Positions 26,053-34,149 of a DNA stretch of 64,000 nucleotides are shown piece by piece. The stretch spans positions 62,001 through 126,000 of the forward strand of contig NZ_JANIBM010000009.1 of the NCBI RefSeq assembly GCF_024505045.1, written 5' to 3'. Source of the stretch: Methylomonas aurea (lineage in GTDB: Bacteria > Pseudomonadota > Gammaproteobacteria > Methylococcales > Methylomonadaceae). The notes below the pieces were generated by a model. That model was not told the DNA's origin, searched no databases, and was given only the letters and a program-made list of their open reading frames with translations. Position numbers and translations under genes: made by a program. The stretch's first letter is position 1, and the number at the start of each line of letters is the position of its first letter.

Positions 26053-26768
26053 AATTTAAACGTAGCTTGATCGTTGCCGCGACGGCCGTCGCCGCGAATC
26101 TGCCTAACGCACAAGCGGCACTACTCGACCGCGGCGGCGGCATGTTATACGACACGGTACTGAACGTAACCTGGTTGCAAGACGCCAATTACGCCAAGAC
26201 CAGCGGCTACGACTCCGACGGCAAGATGGACTGGAACCAGGCAGTAGCCTGGGCCGAGCAACTGGAATTCGGCGGCTTCAGCGATTGGCGGTTGGCCAGC
26301 ATCAAACCGGTCAACGGCATTGCCTACAACGAGAACTTTTCCAACGATGGCTCTACCGATTACGCCTGGAATGTCAGCAGTCCGAATTCCGAATTGGGTT
26401 ACATGTATTTCATCAATCTGGGCTTGACCGCATACCAATTCCCGGACGGGAGCGACAATCCTCATTTCGGAATTTTCGGAGACGGTCGAACCGGCGGTCA
26501 AGCCGACGTCGGCTTGGTCAGGAATCTGCGGTCCTTTAGCTATTGGTCAGGCAATACCGTGCCTGACCGCGCCGGCGAGGCTTGGTTTTTCGATACTGCG
26601 TTGGGCAGCCAACAGTCTTGGTACAAGACCGGGCTGGCTTCCGATCTTTATGCTTGGGCGGTGCGCGACGGCGATGTGGCGGCAGTACCGCTGCCCAGTG
26701 CGTTCTGGTTGTTCGGTGCCGGATTGGCGGGGCTGCTGCGCTACGGAAGTCAGCGCAAAATCGGCTGA
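26049..26768 (+). CDS. Exported Lcl/DUF1566-type protein with PEP-CTERM-like tail (copy 2)
   Basis: A paralog of the preceding gene (239 aa). It shares the LLDRGGGMLYDTVLNVTW, DANYAKTSGYDSDGKM, FSDWRLASIKP and YAWAVRDGDVAAVP blocks, has a signal peptide (IVAATAVAANLPNAQA) and a tail VPLPSAFWLFGAGLAGLL then RYGSQRK, the VPLP variant of the PEP-CTERM signal. AAGGAAAA precedes the ATG. The ATGA overlap with copy 1 points to coupled translation and similar amounts of the two proteins. The copies are diverged in the middle, so the duplication is not recent. Confidence 0.84.
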   Translation: MKFKRSLIVAATAVAANLPNAQAALLDRGGGMLYDTVLNVTWLQDANYAKTSGYDSDGKMDWNQAVAWAEQLEFGGFSDWRLASIKPVNGIAYNENFSNDGSTDYAWNVSSPNSELGYMYFINLGLTAYQFPDGSDNPHFGIFGDGRTGGQADVGLVRNLRSFSYWSGNTVPDRAGEAWFFDTALGSQQSWYKTGLASDLYAWAVRDGDVAAVPLPSAFWLFGAGLAGLLRYGSQRKIG

Positions 26769-26798
26769 GCACTTAAAATCGTTAACCAAGGAAATCCA

Positions 26799-27107
26799 AT
26801 GAAATCCCGCAAATGCTGGCTGCCGGCCGGCTTAGTTTTGCTGCTCGGCGGCTGCGCCGCCTGGGCTGTGACCCAAGACGCGTTGGTAGATCGAACCGCC
26901 CACGCCCTAGGCCTGGAAAAAAGCCAGTTCAGGATCGAAAACCGAGTCGACGATGGCGTTACCACCCGCTACTCGGTAAAAACCGAGAGCGGTCAGCAAT
27001 ACAATTGCTACGTCGGCGGTTCTTTCTCGGTGCTGGGGCGGATGGTTTCGGAGGCGATTTGTAGCAAAAAAGGCGAGCCGGCCAGAAATCCGTTGTTGGG
27101 CCAATGA
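26799..27107 (+). CDS. Small lipoprotein of unknown function
   Basis: This 102-aa protein begins with a lipoprotein signal (LVLLLGGCAAWAVT, lipobox LGGC). The mature part has two further cysteines (YNCYVGG and EAICSKKG), which could pair, within a short beta-rich stretch (YSVKTESGQQYNCYVGGSF). I do not recognise the family. It starts 30 bases after the second Lcl gene with AAGGAAA before the ATG, so it is probably the third gene of the same transcript. Confidence 0.7.
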   Translation: MKSRKCWLPAGLVLLLGGCAAWAVTQDALVDRTAHALGLEKSQFRIENRVDDGVTTRYSVKTESGQQYNCYVGGSFSVLGRMVSEAICSKKGEPARNPLLGQ

Positions 27108-27337
27108 ATCGATCCCGGCAATCCGCGGTGTGGCGGGCGGTGTCGAACCGGCGCCGCCGCAACGTCAGTTGCATTGTTATTGTGGCTTTGAGTTCGGTCA
27201 CAGCATGCCGCTGTCTATCGCTTGGGCAATCCTGAATCGTGTCGCCTCGCGCTTGGGCTTGCGGTGGCCTGGTCGACTCACTGCCAGGAAAGGCATATGG
27301 CGGCAATCCGTTTCCGAATTCGGTTCGAATCGCCGAG

Positions 27338-27372
27338 CCGGCAATTGCCGCCGAGTTGGCGGCAGTTGCCGG
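27338..27372 (-). terminator. Stem-loop after pgi
   Basis: CCGGCAATTGCCGCC pairs with GGCGGCAGTTGCCGG (15 bp, one G-U wobble) around a five-base loop, beginning 8 bases past the pgi stop. No T-tract follows on the minus strand, so it may stabilise the 3' end or need Rho rather than act as a classic intrinsic terminator. It could serve the convergent lipoprotein gene too. Confidence 0.5.
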
Positions 27373-27379
27373 TAGCGAC

Positions 27380-29017
27380 TTACTTGCGTAAACGTTTGTA
27401 AGCGTTGATCAAGCCGTTGGTCGAACTGTCGTGGTCGGTCACGGTTTCGTCGTTTTTCAATTGCGGCAGAATGGCCTTGGCCAGCACTTTGCCCAATTCC
27501 ACTCCCATCTGGTCGAAGGAATTGATATTCCAGATCACGCCCTGGACGAAGATTTTATGTTCGTAAAAGGCGATCAAGGTTCCTAACGTGCGCGGGGTCA
27601 GTTTCTTGAACAGGAATGCGTTGGACGGCTTGTTGCCTTCGAAAATCTTCGACGCGATCAGCGCATCGTCCAGATTCGGCTCGTGGCTCAAATCCTGGCG
27701 TACTTCGGCTTCGGTCTTGCCGCGCATCAACGCTTCGGCTTGGGCCAGGAAATTGGAGATCAAAATATCGTGGTGGTCGGGCAGGTCGTAATGGCTCTGC
27801 GCCGCCGCCAGAAAATCGCCCGGGATGAGTTTGGTGCCCTGGTGGATCAATTGGAAAAAGGCGTGCTGGCCGTTGGTGCCGGGTTGGCCCCAGATGATCG
27901 GTCCGGTGTTGTAATCCACTTTTTCGCCGTTGATCGTCGCGCTTTTGCCGTTGCTTTCCATGTCGCCTTGCTGGAAATAGTCGGCAAAATACTTCAGCGA
28001 CTGCGCATAAGGCAGAATCGCGTAAGTTTCGGCTTCGAAGAAGTTGTTGTACCAGATGCCGAGCAGGCCCATGATCACCGGAATATTTTGCTCGAACGGC
28101 GCACTGCGGAAGTGTTCGTCGGCCAGATGCGCGCCCATCAGCAGTTCTTCGAAATTATCCATGCCGATGTACAGCGCGATCGACATGCCGATCACCGACC
28201 ACAAGGAATAGCGGCCGCCGACCCAGTCCCAGAACTCGTACATGTTTTCCAGGTCGATGCCGAATTCCTTGACTTTGGCTTCGTTGGTCGAAATCGCGAC
28301 AAAGTGTTTGGACATGTGTCCCTGCTCTTGCGCCGCTCTCAGGAACCAGTCGCGGGCCGAGCGGGCGTTGGTCATGGTTTCCTGGGTGGTGAAGGTTTTC
28401 GAGGAAATCAAAAACAGCGTGGTTTCCGGGTTCAGCGGTTTTAGAGTTTCGACGATGTCGGTCTGGTCGACGTTGGATACGAAATGCGCTTTCAGGCCTT
28501 CCTTGCCGTAAGGAGCTAACGCAGTATCGACCATTTTCGGGCCGAGGTCGGAACCGCCAATACCGATATTGACGATGTCGGTGATGGTCTTGCCGGTGTA
28601 ACCGGTCCAGGCACCGGAACGGACTTGTTCGGTAAAAACCCGCATTCTAGCCAGCACCTTGTTGATTTCCGGCATGACGTCCTGGCCGCGGAAATAAATC
28701 GGCTTGTTGCTGCGGTTGCGCAATGCGGTATGCAACACGGCGCGTTTTTCCGTGGTATTAATGATGGAGCCGGAAAACATGGCCTCGGTTTTTTCCGAGA
28801 GTTGGGCCCGGTTGGCCAGTTGGATCAGTAGCGGCAGCGTTTTCTCGGTGATCAGATTTTTCGAGTAATCGAACAACAGGTCGTTGAATGTGACCGAAAA
28901 TTTGTCGAAGCGATTGGGGTCTTTGTCGAACGCGTCCTTCATGCAAAATTTGCCGGCAATCTCGCGGTGGTGTTGCTTGACGGCGTTCCATTCGGCAGAG
29001 TCTACTAATTTGGACAT
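27380..29017 (-). CDS. pgi: Glucose-6-phosphate isomerase
   Basis: This cytosolic enzyme (545 aa) interconverts glucose 6-phosphate and fructose 6-phosphate, linking glycolysis, gluconeogenesis and, in methylotrophs, sugar-phosphate cycles. Signatures visible are [27 protein letters not shown], the catalytic segment [31 protein letters not shown] and the C-terminal [19 protein letters not shown]. The length matches E. coli Pgi (549 aa). It is a single-gene unit with a good predicted promoter at 29103-29132 and a stem-loop right after the stop. Confidence 0.97.
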   Translation of the reverse strand: MSKLVDSAEWNAVKQHHREIAGKFCMKDAFDKDPNRFDKFSVTFNDLLFDYSKNLITEKTLPLLIQLANRAQLSEKTEAMFSGSIINTTEKRAVLHTALRNRSNKPIYFRGQDVMPEINKVLARMRVFTEQVRSGAWTGYTGKTITDIVNIGIGGSDLGPKMVDTALAPYGKEGLKAHFVSNVDQTDIVETLKPLNPETTLFLISSKTFTTQETMTNARSARDWFLRAAQEQGHMSKHFVAISTNEAKVKEFGIDLENMYEFWDWVGGRYSLWSVIGMSIALYIGMDNFEELLMGAHLADEHFRSAPFEQNIPVIMGLLGIWYNNFFEAETYAILPYAQSLKYFADYFQQGDMESNGKSATINGEKVDYNTGPIIWGQPGTNGQHAFFQLIHQGTKLIPGDFLAAAQSHYDLPDHHDILISNFLAQAEALMRGKTEAEVRQDLSHEPNLDDALIASKIFEGNKPSNAFLFKKLTPRTLGTLIAFYEHKIFVQGVIWNINSFDQMGVELGKVLAKAILPQLKNDETVTDHDSSTNGLINAYKRLRK

Positions 29018-29102
29018 ATTATGTTGATTGTTAATTGGCCGATGAGGTTGGTTCGGTGGAAAAGAACGGGCGGAGGCGTTTAGGGGAACGGTTCATAACC
29101 CC

Positions 29103-29132
29103 ATTATAAGGATTGTCTTTGGCTGCTGACAA
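29103..29132 (-). promoter_or_regulatory. Predicted sigma70 promoter of pgi
   Basis: On the minus strand TTGTCA (29132-29127) and a perfect TATAAT (29108-29103) are separated by 18 bp. The start of transcription would fall near 29096, leaving an 80-base leader before the pgi ATG at 29017. The rest of the 311-bp intergenic stretch (29018-29328) holds the leader of the divergent exported-protein gene; no other feature was found in it. Confidence 0.55.
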
Positions 29133-29328
29133 AAAAAATTAAGCAACGAATAGTGCCGGCCAAGTCTGGAACGATAGCCTTTCTTTGCCTAGGGCGATGT
29201 GCTAGAGTTAGCCATTGTTTCGATCCAAATCAGGCAGTTACATCAGCCGGCTACGAAAACAGGTTTCATGCATAACCACATGAAAGATAATAAAAACTAA
29301 AGCATTTACTAACACGGGAAGGGGATTT

Positions 29329-29922
29329 ATGAAAAGCTCTCGCATAATAAGAAACGGTTTCCTGGGCTTGCTGGGCCTGGTTTTTTCTGCGTCCGTTTGG
29401 GCGCACGGCGGTGCGGCCGGTACGGATACCGACCAATGTAAATTCGAACTGGAAAAGGATCACTGGATTCACTATACCGCTTATCAACCCAAAGCGTATC
29501 CGGCGGAAGAGTTTTGCGGCAACATTCCCGATACCGGTTCCTTGACCCAGTTGGTGTTCGACTATCAAGATCAACGTTATCGCGGCATGGCCATCGAATT
29601 CGAAGTGACCAAAGAGCCGGAGGGCAAACGCGTATTTTTTCAGCCGGCCGAAAAACACAAATCCGGTACTGTGGTGCTGAACCTGCCTGACGGCGTGCCC
29701 GAAACCGGTAAATATCTGATCCATATCACGCTGCTGCAAGACAACGGCGAACGTTTGGATGCCCATATGAGCTTCAAAGCCGGTGGCGGCCAGCCGACCA
29801 GCAAAGGCAGCTATGGCCTGTACGCATTGGTTGTATTTGCCGGCCTTTACATTTTTTACTTGTCCAACGCCGGGTTCAAACGCAAAGTCGACGGTCTGTT
29901 AGGTAAAGCCAAAGAATTTTAG
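29329..29922 (+). CDS. Exported single-span membrane protein, mature N-terminus predicted to be His
   Basis: This 197-aa protein has a signal peptide (FLGLLGLVFSASVWA) whose likely cleavage after residue 25 leaves H26-G-G as the mature N-terminus. The periplasmic domain has H45, H48 and two cysteines (C37, C63) and looks beta-rich (VVLNLPDGVPETGKYLIHITLL). A C-terminal helix (YALVVFAGLYIFYLS, about 165-185) anchors it, with a short basic cytoplasmic end. An N-terminal His is a common copper ligand in CopC- and LPMO-like proteins, and the next gene encodes a cupredoxin. I do not recognise a named family. GGGAAGGGG precedes the ATG. Confidence 0.75.
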   Translation: MKSSRIIRNGFLGLLGLVFSASVWAHGGAAGTDTDQCKFELEKDHWIHYTAYQPKAYPAEEFCGNIPDTGSLTQLVFDYQDQRYRGMAIEFEVTKEPEGKRVFFQPAEKHKSGTVVLNLPDGVPETGKYLIHITLLQDNGERLDAHMSFKAGGGQPTSKGSYGLYALVVFAGLYIFYLSNAGFKRKVDGLLGKAKEF

Positions 29923-29929
29923 TTTGGTC

Positions 29930-29960
29930 AGCACCTTGCCTACTCGTAGCGCAAGGTGCT
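29930..29960 (+). terminator. Stem-loop after the exported His-start protein
   Basis: AGCACCTTGC (29930-29939) pairs perfectly with GCAAGGTGCT (29951-29960) around an 11-base loop, starting 8 bases after the stop. The downstream T content is low (CAATGCTTTATT), so termination may be partial, letting some transcripts run into the cupredoxin gene. Confidence 0.5.
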
Positions 29961-30039
29961 CAATGCTTTATTCCACTAGTAAAATCCGTTGTTTGCGGTA
30001 GATTCAAGATTCACCAACGCCTCAAAAGGTATTCTCGCC

Positions 30040-30939
30040 ATGCTCAAACTTTTATCAATTGCCACATTAGTCTGTGCTTTGTCGGTCTCGTCGGCATCCG
30101 CTAAGGAGATTCAGGAACATAACCAGATGATGAACCACGGCGACGGGCATCTGATGGACATGGACGGTGCGATGGTGATGGGCCAGAATACCGACACGTT
30201 GCCGGGCGGTTGCGACAAAATCGCCGCGACCAAGGAAATTACGGTACGCGCCGGCCACAAGTATTCGGAAAAATTTCCGGGAACCATGTTCGCGTTCGAC
30301 CAGCAGGAATATCAGTTCGAGCCGTGCACCAAACTTACCGTACACTTCATCAACGAAGACGAAATACGCCACCAGTGGATGATGCACGGTCTGCCCAAGT
30401 ATCTATATCCAAAAGGCATGTTTCATTTGGAAGTCAGTGGGCCGGGTAAAGTTTCCGGTACCCTGATCTTGCCGCCGGGCGACAAAACCTATTTGGTTCA
30501 CTGCGATATCGCCCAGCACATGGAAAAAGGCATGAAGGGCCAGTTGAAAGTCGGTAAAGGCGGCGAAGATTTGCCGAGCATTCCGGGCGTCACGGCGAGT
30601 ATTTTTCCTGACGATTACAGCGGCAAGCCTTACGATCCGAAAGTCGACGCTCCGGTAACTCCAGCGCCGGTAGCGGCGCAACCGGCGGTAGCCAAAGCAG
30701 CCCCGGCTCCGGTCCAACCCGATGATTCAATTGTCTCCGGGGTAACTGTGATCGGTCTGGCAATCGGGTTCATCGCCGCTCCCTGGTTGGCGAAGCGTTT
30801 TGCCGGCATGAGTGTTGGCGAAATAGTGGCTACCATTCTGGAGCAATCGGCGCATCTGGTAGGTTTGGTGGTGCAATTGCTGGGCAAACTCGTGAAAATG
30901 GTGACCGGTAAAAGCGCGATCGCCTTGCCAGACAAATAA
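30040..30939 (+). CDS. Membrane-anchored cupredoxin with His/Met-rich N-terminus
   Basis: This 299-aa exported protein has a signal peptide (LSIATLVCALSVSSASA), then a His/Met-rich stretch at 27-47 (H27, M30, M31, H33, H37, M39, M41, M45, M47) like copper-handling peptides. The cupredoxin fold follows (about 60-172), with likely type 1 copper ligands H111 or H116 in IRHQWMMHG and C155, H160 and M161/M165 in VHCDIAQHMEKGM. A Pro/Ala linker (205-240), a membrane helix (about 245-265) and a second amphipathic or hydrophobic segment near the C-terminus complete it. It may store, deliver or transfer electrons through copper in the periplasm. AAAAGG precedes ATG 30040. A strong terminator follows. 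Confidence 0.85.
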   Translation: MLKLLSIATLVCALSVSSASAKEIQEHNQMMNHGDGHLMDMDGAMVMGQNTDTLPGGCDKIAATKEITVRAGHKYSEKFPGTMFAFDQQEYQFEPCTKLTVHFINEDEIRHQWMMHGLPKYLYPKGMFHLEVSGPGKVSGTLILPPGDKTYLVHCDIAQHMEKGMKGQLKVGKGGEDLPSIPGVTASIFPDDYSGKPYDPKVDAPVTPAPVAAQPAVAKAAPAPVQPDDSIVSGVTVIGLAIGFIAAPWLAKRFAGMSVGEIVATILEQSAHLVGLVVQLLGKLVKMVTGKSAIALPDK

Positions 30940-30950
30940 ATCGATTCGGC

Positions 30951-30986
30951 AAAAGCCCCTGAAGCTTCGGTTTCAGGGGCTTTTTT
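30951..30986 (+). terminator. Strong intrinsic terminator
   Basis: AAAGCCCCTGAA pairs with TTTCAGGGGCTTT around GCTTCGG, and the arm runs straight into a six-T tract. It lies 12 bases after the cupredoxin stop. This is the clearest rho-independent terminator in the window. Confidence 0.9.
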
Positions 30987-30999
30987 GTGAGATAAACAA

Positions 31000-31425
31000 A
31001 TGCAATTCGAATCCTGGGGCCTGTTGGGCCTGTTCGCCAGCGCGTTTATTTCGTCGACGGTCGCGCCTGGCGGTTCCGAAGCGGTGTTGGCTTATTTGGT
31101 CAGTCAGCAGCACATTCCGGTAATCTCGCTGGTGGCCGTCGCAACGCTAGGCAATACTCTGGGAGCGCTGACCACCTGGTGGCTCGGATTGTGGGCGGCC
31201 GGTAAGTATCCTGCGGAGAATTTACTGGACGGCGAGCGGCAACGGTCGTTGCGCGCCGTGCGCCGCTGGGGTAGTTGGGCTTTGTTGTTGTCCTGGTTGC
31301 CGCTGGTCGGCGACGGCTTGTGTTTCGCGGCGGGATGGTTGCGTTTGTCCTTGTTCTCTTCGCTGCTGGCGATCTTTTTCGGTAAAGTGTTACGTTACAT
31401 CGCCGTGGCTTACGCCTTTATTTGA
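31000..31425 (+). CDS. YqaA-type (VTT/DedA-related) membrane protein
   Basis: This 141-aa protein has four hydrophobic segments and the start of the YqaA/SNARE-associated family: GLFASAFISSTVAPGGSEAVLAYL, then NTLGALTTWWLGLWA and LLLSWLPLVGDGLCFAAGWLR. Members of the wider VTT/DedA superfamily are linked to lipid scrambling, undecaprenyl phosphate recycling or membrane potential; this branch has no firm function. It begins 14 bases after the cupredoxin terminator, so it may need its own promoter. The stop lies inside a 14-bp duplication shared with the next gene's start. Confidence 0.85.
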   Translation: MQFESWGLLGLFASAFISSTVAPGGSEAVLAYLVSQQHIPVISLVAVATLGNTLGALTTWWLGLWAAGKYPAENLLDGERQRSLRAVRRWGSWALLLSWLPLVGDGLCFAAGWLRLSLFSSLLAIFFGKVLRYIAVAYAFI

Positions 31426-31450
31426 TCAGCTATGAGTGATCAGCAATGAG
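31423..31450 (+). repeat. 14-bp tandem duplication at a gene junction
   Basis: TGATCAGCTATGAG (31423-31436) is followed directly by TGATCAGCAATGAG (31437-31450), with one mismatch. The first copy provides the stop of the YqaA-type gene and an ATG that opens only a five-codon reading frame; the second copy provides the real start of the next gene. Confidence 0.8.
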
Positions 31451-32207
31451 TTTTTTTTCGCTACCCCATTTTCCGCCAGCCGATAGCTCAGCCGAGCACC
31501 GCCGCCGCGATTACCAAATCGCCGGATTCACCTTTGTGACGACGACGATTTGTTTGACCATGGATGGCTTCGCGCCGCAATTCATGCAATACGTTCTGGC
31601 CTTGTTCGGTTGGCTGTTTTTGTTCGCCTGGCTGCGCGGCGAGTGTAAATACGTCCGTACCCAAGTCGCGGTTGCGGTGACGTTTGCGCTAATCGGCGAA
31701 TATTTTGCCTCGGTGTACATGAAGGGCTATATCTACCGCTTCGGCAACGTACCCGCCTATGTGCCGGCCGGCCATGGGTTGGTATATCTGACCGCCGTGG
31801 CGTTGGGACGCTCCGGCTTGTTCCAGCGCTACGCGCGGCGCATCGCTGTTTTCGTCGTCGCTGCTTGCGGCAGTTGGGCAGCCTGGGGGTTGAGCGGTAA
31901 CACTCGGCTCGATGTGATCGGCGCGGTACTGTTTATCGTGTTCTTGGGCTACCTGTTCAAAGGCCGTTCGCCAATGGTTTATTTAGGTGCGTTTTTCATC
32001 ACCTCATGGCTGGAAATCGTCGGCACCAGTGCCGGTACCTGGGCTTGGGCCGAGATTGATCCGGCCTCGCACCTACCGCAAGGCAATCCGCCCAGCGGCG
32101 TTGCGGCATGGTACTGCCTGGTCGATGCGGTGGCGATTGCCGGTGCAGGCCCCGTTCTGCAACTGTTCAGCAAAACCGCGCTGGTGCTGCAACGGCAACG
32201 GGCTTGA
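31446..32207 (+). CDS. Polytopic membrane protein of unknown function
   Basis: This 253-aa protein has about seven hydrophobic helices (for example FMQYVLALFGWLFLFAWL, VAVAVTFALIGEYFASVY and LDVIGAVLFIVFLGYLF). A conserved-looking loop, YIYRFGNVPAYVPAGHGLVYL, and a segment WLEIVGTSAGTWAWAEIDP lie between helices. I do not recognise the family. The stop is adjacent, base to base, to the stop of the convergent MOSC gene. It follows the YqaA-type gene after 20 bases and is probably co-transcribed with it. Confidence 0.75.
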   Translation: MSFFSLPHFPPADSSAEHRRRDYQIAGFTFVTTTICLTMDGFAPQFMQYVLALFGWLFLFAWLRGECKYVRTQVAVAVTFALIGEYFASVYMKGYIYRFGNVPAYVPAGHGLVYLTAVALGRSGLFQRYARRIAVFVVAACGSWAAWGLSGNTRLDVIGAVLFIVFLGYLFKGRSPMVYLGAFFITSWLEIVGTSAGTWAWAEIDPASHLPQGNPPSGVAAWYCLVDAVAIAGAGPVLQLFSKTALVLQRQRA

Positions 32208-32759
32208 TCAGTCGGGGCCTGCGGTTTTTCCCGGCAGCGTTCTTGCCGCGTGCAAGTTGACGCTGTCGCCGATTCGGATGACGCCGCCGGTCACGATAGC
32301 CGCAGTCATGCCGCCGTGGCCGCGCAAGGCGTTGTAACTGCCGACACCTAATTCCGCCGCCATTTTCGAGCACGGGTCGCAAGGTCCGGTGATCCGAATC
32401 CTAACTTCGTTGCCGATGGCCCATTCCAGTTGCATATCCGGAAACGGCGAGCGCATGCCGACCAGATTCAAGCCGGAGATTAGCAGATTACGCCGCAGGC
32501 GGAGCGGGTCCAGATAGTCGAGTCCGCACCATTCGGCAACCAGTGGCAGATGTTCGGCTTGAAATAGGGTGATCTCCCGCTTCGGCGACAAGCGGGCGGA
32601 TTGTTTACCGGCCACACGGCGGTCGCCGAGTAAGCCGCGGCCGGGTTCGGCCAGGGCCTCGCTGACCGAAATTGCCGGTTCGCCGCGCGCCGGACGCAGC
32701 ACGATGGCTTCGACCCGGCCAGACGTGGCAAAGCGTTGGCAGGTTTGCCGCAGATCCAT
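32208..32759 (-). CDS. MOSC-domain protein
   Basis: This 183-aa protein is a single MOSC domain: GRGLLGDRRVAGK near the start, ITLFQAEHLPLVAEW, RRNLLISGLNL, the conserved GPCDPCSKM with the Cys that binds sulfur or molybdopterin-type groups in the family, and RGHGGMTAAIVTGG. MOSC proteins often carry out molybdenum-cofactor-dependent reduction or act as sulfur carriers; the partner here is not seen. ATG 32759 was chosen over a TTG at 32804. No good Shine-Dalgarno is present, but a 14-bp palindrome lies just upstream. Confidence 0.88.
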   Translation of the reverse strand: MDLRQTCQRFATSGRVEAIVLRPARGEPAISVSEALAEPGRGLLGDRRVAGKQSARLSPKREITLFQAEHLPLVAEWCGLDYLDPLRLRRNLLISGLNLVGMRSPFPDMQLEWAIGNEVRIRITGPCDPCSKMAAELGVGSYNALRGHGGMTAAIVTGGVIRIGDSVNLHAARTLPGKTAGPD

Positions 32760-32761
32760 GG

Positions 32762-32775
32762 TTCGGTTAACCGAA
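32762..32775. promoter_or_regulatory. Perfect 14-bp palindrome upstream of the MOSC gene
   Basis: TTCGGTTAACCGAA is a perfect inverted repeat ending two bases before the MOSC ATG at 32759. It would overlap the ribosome-binding region, so a bound repressor or an RNA hairpin could block expression. Chance palindromes of this size do occur. Confidence 0.3.
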
Positions 32776-32813
32776 TGCCGCAAAATAGCGATTGCTTCGG
32801 GCAAGCAAGTCTG

Positions 32814-33167
32814 TCATTCCGAAGGCGACTGGTTTTTGTAGCGCCAGGTCAAATACCCCATCAGCGCGCCCCAGACCAGCATGTAAATGCCGTGCAAAAT
32901 GATCTCGAAGTTGAGCCGATAGGCTTCGACGTAATAATCGTACAGATAGTCGAGAACGACCGCGGCCAGAGTCAACTGGACAGCGTGTTTGAATGTCAAT
33001 TGTTTGAAGTAAAAACAAACGACGCCGAGTACGAAAAAACCTACCAAAAATCGAGTGCCGGCGTGGATGCTCCACTCCACACTAGGAATTGCCGACTTCA
33101 ACATCGCCATGTTCATGAAGTAGAGCAGAGCGAGGCCGGTGGTAAATGTGAACAGCAATAGTTTCAT
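32814..33167 (-). CDS. Small four-helix membrane protein, unknown function
   Basis: This 117-aa protein has four hydrophobic helices: LLFTFTTGLALLYFMNMAML, FLVGFFVLGVVCFYF, AVQLTLAAVVLDYLYDYYV and ILHGIYMLVWGALMGYLTW. It ends in a short basic-polar tail. No family is recognised. It lies 54 bases upstream of the MOSC gene on the same strand, so the two may be co-transcribed, but the palindrome between them could separate their control. Confidence 0.65.
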   Translation of the reverse strand: MKLLLFTFTTGLALLYFMNMAMLKSAIPSVEWSIHAGTRFLVGFFVLGVVCFYFKQLTFKHAVQLTLAAVVLDYLYDYYVEAYRLNFEIILHGIYMLVWGALMGYLTWRYKNQSPSE

Positions 33168-33569
33168 GGTGGTTCCCCTGTGTGCGTTTTAGTTATTTTA
33201 ATGTTGCCGGCAGCAACCTTTGGGACGGTTACACCGCCATCCGCCGCTTGTCGGCCGTATTCGCCGGGTTGGCAGAGGGCGAGAAAAAATTGCTCCATGC
33301 AGTAGGGTGACCCTGTTCGGCGCGCTTGGTTCGATGCGGTGTGCCGAATTGTAAGGCTGAAATTCGGTTTTCGCCGAACCCGCTCAGCTCTAAACCGGGC
33401 CGCATTCCTTGGCGAGAGTCGCTTCGCAGTTGCCGGGACTAAAGTCGGTGAGACCGGTTCCACGCCGTCGCGAGCCGATCTGCTTCCAGCCTACTTGCAA
33501 CTCCGGCCGAAGCGGAAGCGCAAATCGCATATTTATTGACTGGGATCAAATTCGCCGGCAATCCCGATT
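33168..33569. other. Intergenic 400 bp without a clear gene
   Basis: The stretch lies between the small membrane protein (minus) and the host-attachment gene (plus). An open frame on the minus strand (33164-33463) overlaps the membrane gene start as ATGA, but its translation is low-complexity and basic and I do not support it. No tRNA, repeat or terminator was seen. Confidence 0.5.
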
Positions 33570-33598
33570 TAGACAGCGCGGCGGCGGAGGCTTACAAT
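33570..33598 (+). promoter_or_regulatory. Predicted sigma70 promoter of the host-attachment gene
   Basis: TAGACA (33570-33575) and TACAAT (33593-33598) are each one base from consensus and exactly 17 bp apart. Transcription would start near 33605, about 64 bases before the ATG at 33669. The first base of a strong GAGGAGG lies at 33657-33658. Confidence 0.6.
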
Positions 33599-33668
33599 CC
33601 GTGGTAAAGCCGGAGAATCCACCCGGCTAAAACTCCCGGCAACGTAACGTACTATCGAGGAGGTTGTT

Positions 33669-34097
33669 ATGCCAGTCACCCGAGTCATTGTTGCGGACAG
33701 CAGCAGAGCGCGTTTTTTCAACTTAACCAATCGCATCGAGCCGATGCTCGAATTGGACGGTTTGACCCATGCCGAAGGCCGGATGCGCGGCCAGGACGAG
33801 GTCAGCGACCGTCAGGGCGGCATTGCCGGCGGACACGGCGAAGGCGACCATACCTTCGAGGCGCCTACCGATTTGAAACACCACGAAGCCGAGGTTTTCG
33901 CCAGGCAGATTGCCGACAGGCTGGAGCAAGGCCGGGTCGGCCACGAGTTCGACAAACTGGTGTTGGTGGCGCCGCCAGCGTTTTTAGGGGCGCTCCGCCA
34001 CGCACTGAACAGCCATTTGCAGGACTTAGTCGCGGATTCGTTGGATAAGAATCTGGTCGCCGCCGACGAAGCGGCCATCCGCGACCACATTTTGTAA
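33669..34097 (+). CDS. Host-attachment family protein (COG5622)
   Basis: This 142-aa soluble protein has the pattern of the Host_attach family: VIVADSSRARFFNL at the start, a central charged region (EGRMRGQDEVSDRQ and GDHTFEAPTDLKHHEAEVFARQIA) and FDKLVLVAPPAFLGALRHAL, followed by DLVADSLDKNLV. The family resembles the release-factor eRF1 domain 3 fold used in ribosome binding, though the name comes from plant-attachment mutants. In a free-living organism the role is unknown. Strong GAGGAGG at 33658-33664 precedes the ATG, and a good promoter lies upstream, so it is probably well expressed. Confidence 0.88.
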   Translation: MPVTRVIVADSSRARFFNLTNRIEPMLELDGLTHAEGRMRGQDEVSDRQGGIAGGHGEGDHTFEAPTDLKHHEAEVFARQIADRLEQGRVGHEFDKLVLVAPPAFLGALRHALNSHLQDLVADSLDKNLVAADEAAIRDHIL

Positions 34098-34121
34098 AAC
34101 ATTGCCCGCCCTTCGAACCGT

Positions 34122-34149
34122 GCACGGCCGCGCTTGAGCGAGGCCGTGC
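34122..34149 (+). terminator. Stem-loop after the host-attachment gene
   Basis: GCACGGCC (34122-34129) pairs with GGCCGTGC (34142-34149), with a further CGCT/AGCG pairing inside after a G-A mismatch. It lies 25 bases after the stop. No T-tract follows, so this is a likely but not classic terminator. Confidence 0.5.

Noticed and set aside
27318-27345. GGTTCGAATC, resembling a tRNA T-loop
   Set aside because: The flanking five-base stem does not pair and no acceptor, D or anticodon arm could be built around it.
33164-33463. Minus-strand frame overlapping the small membrane protein start as ATGA
   Set aside because: Basic, low-complexity translation without signal, domain or good ribosome-binding site; the overlap may be chance.
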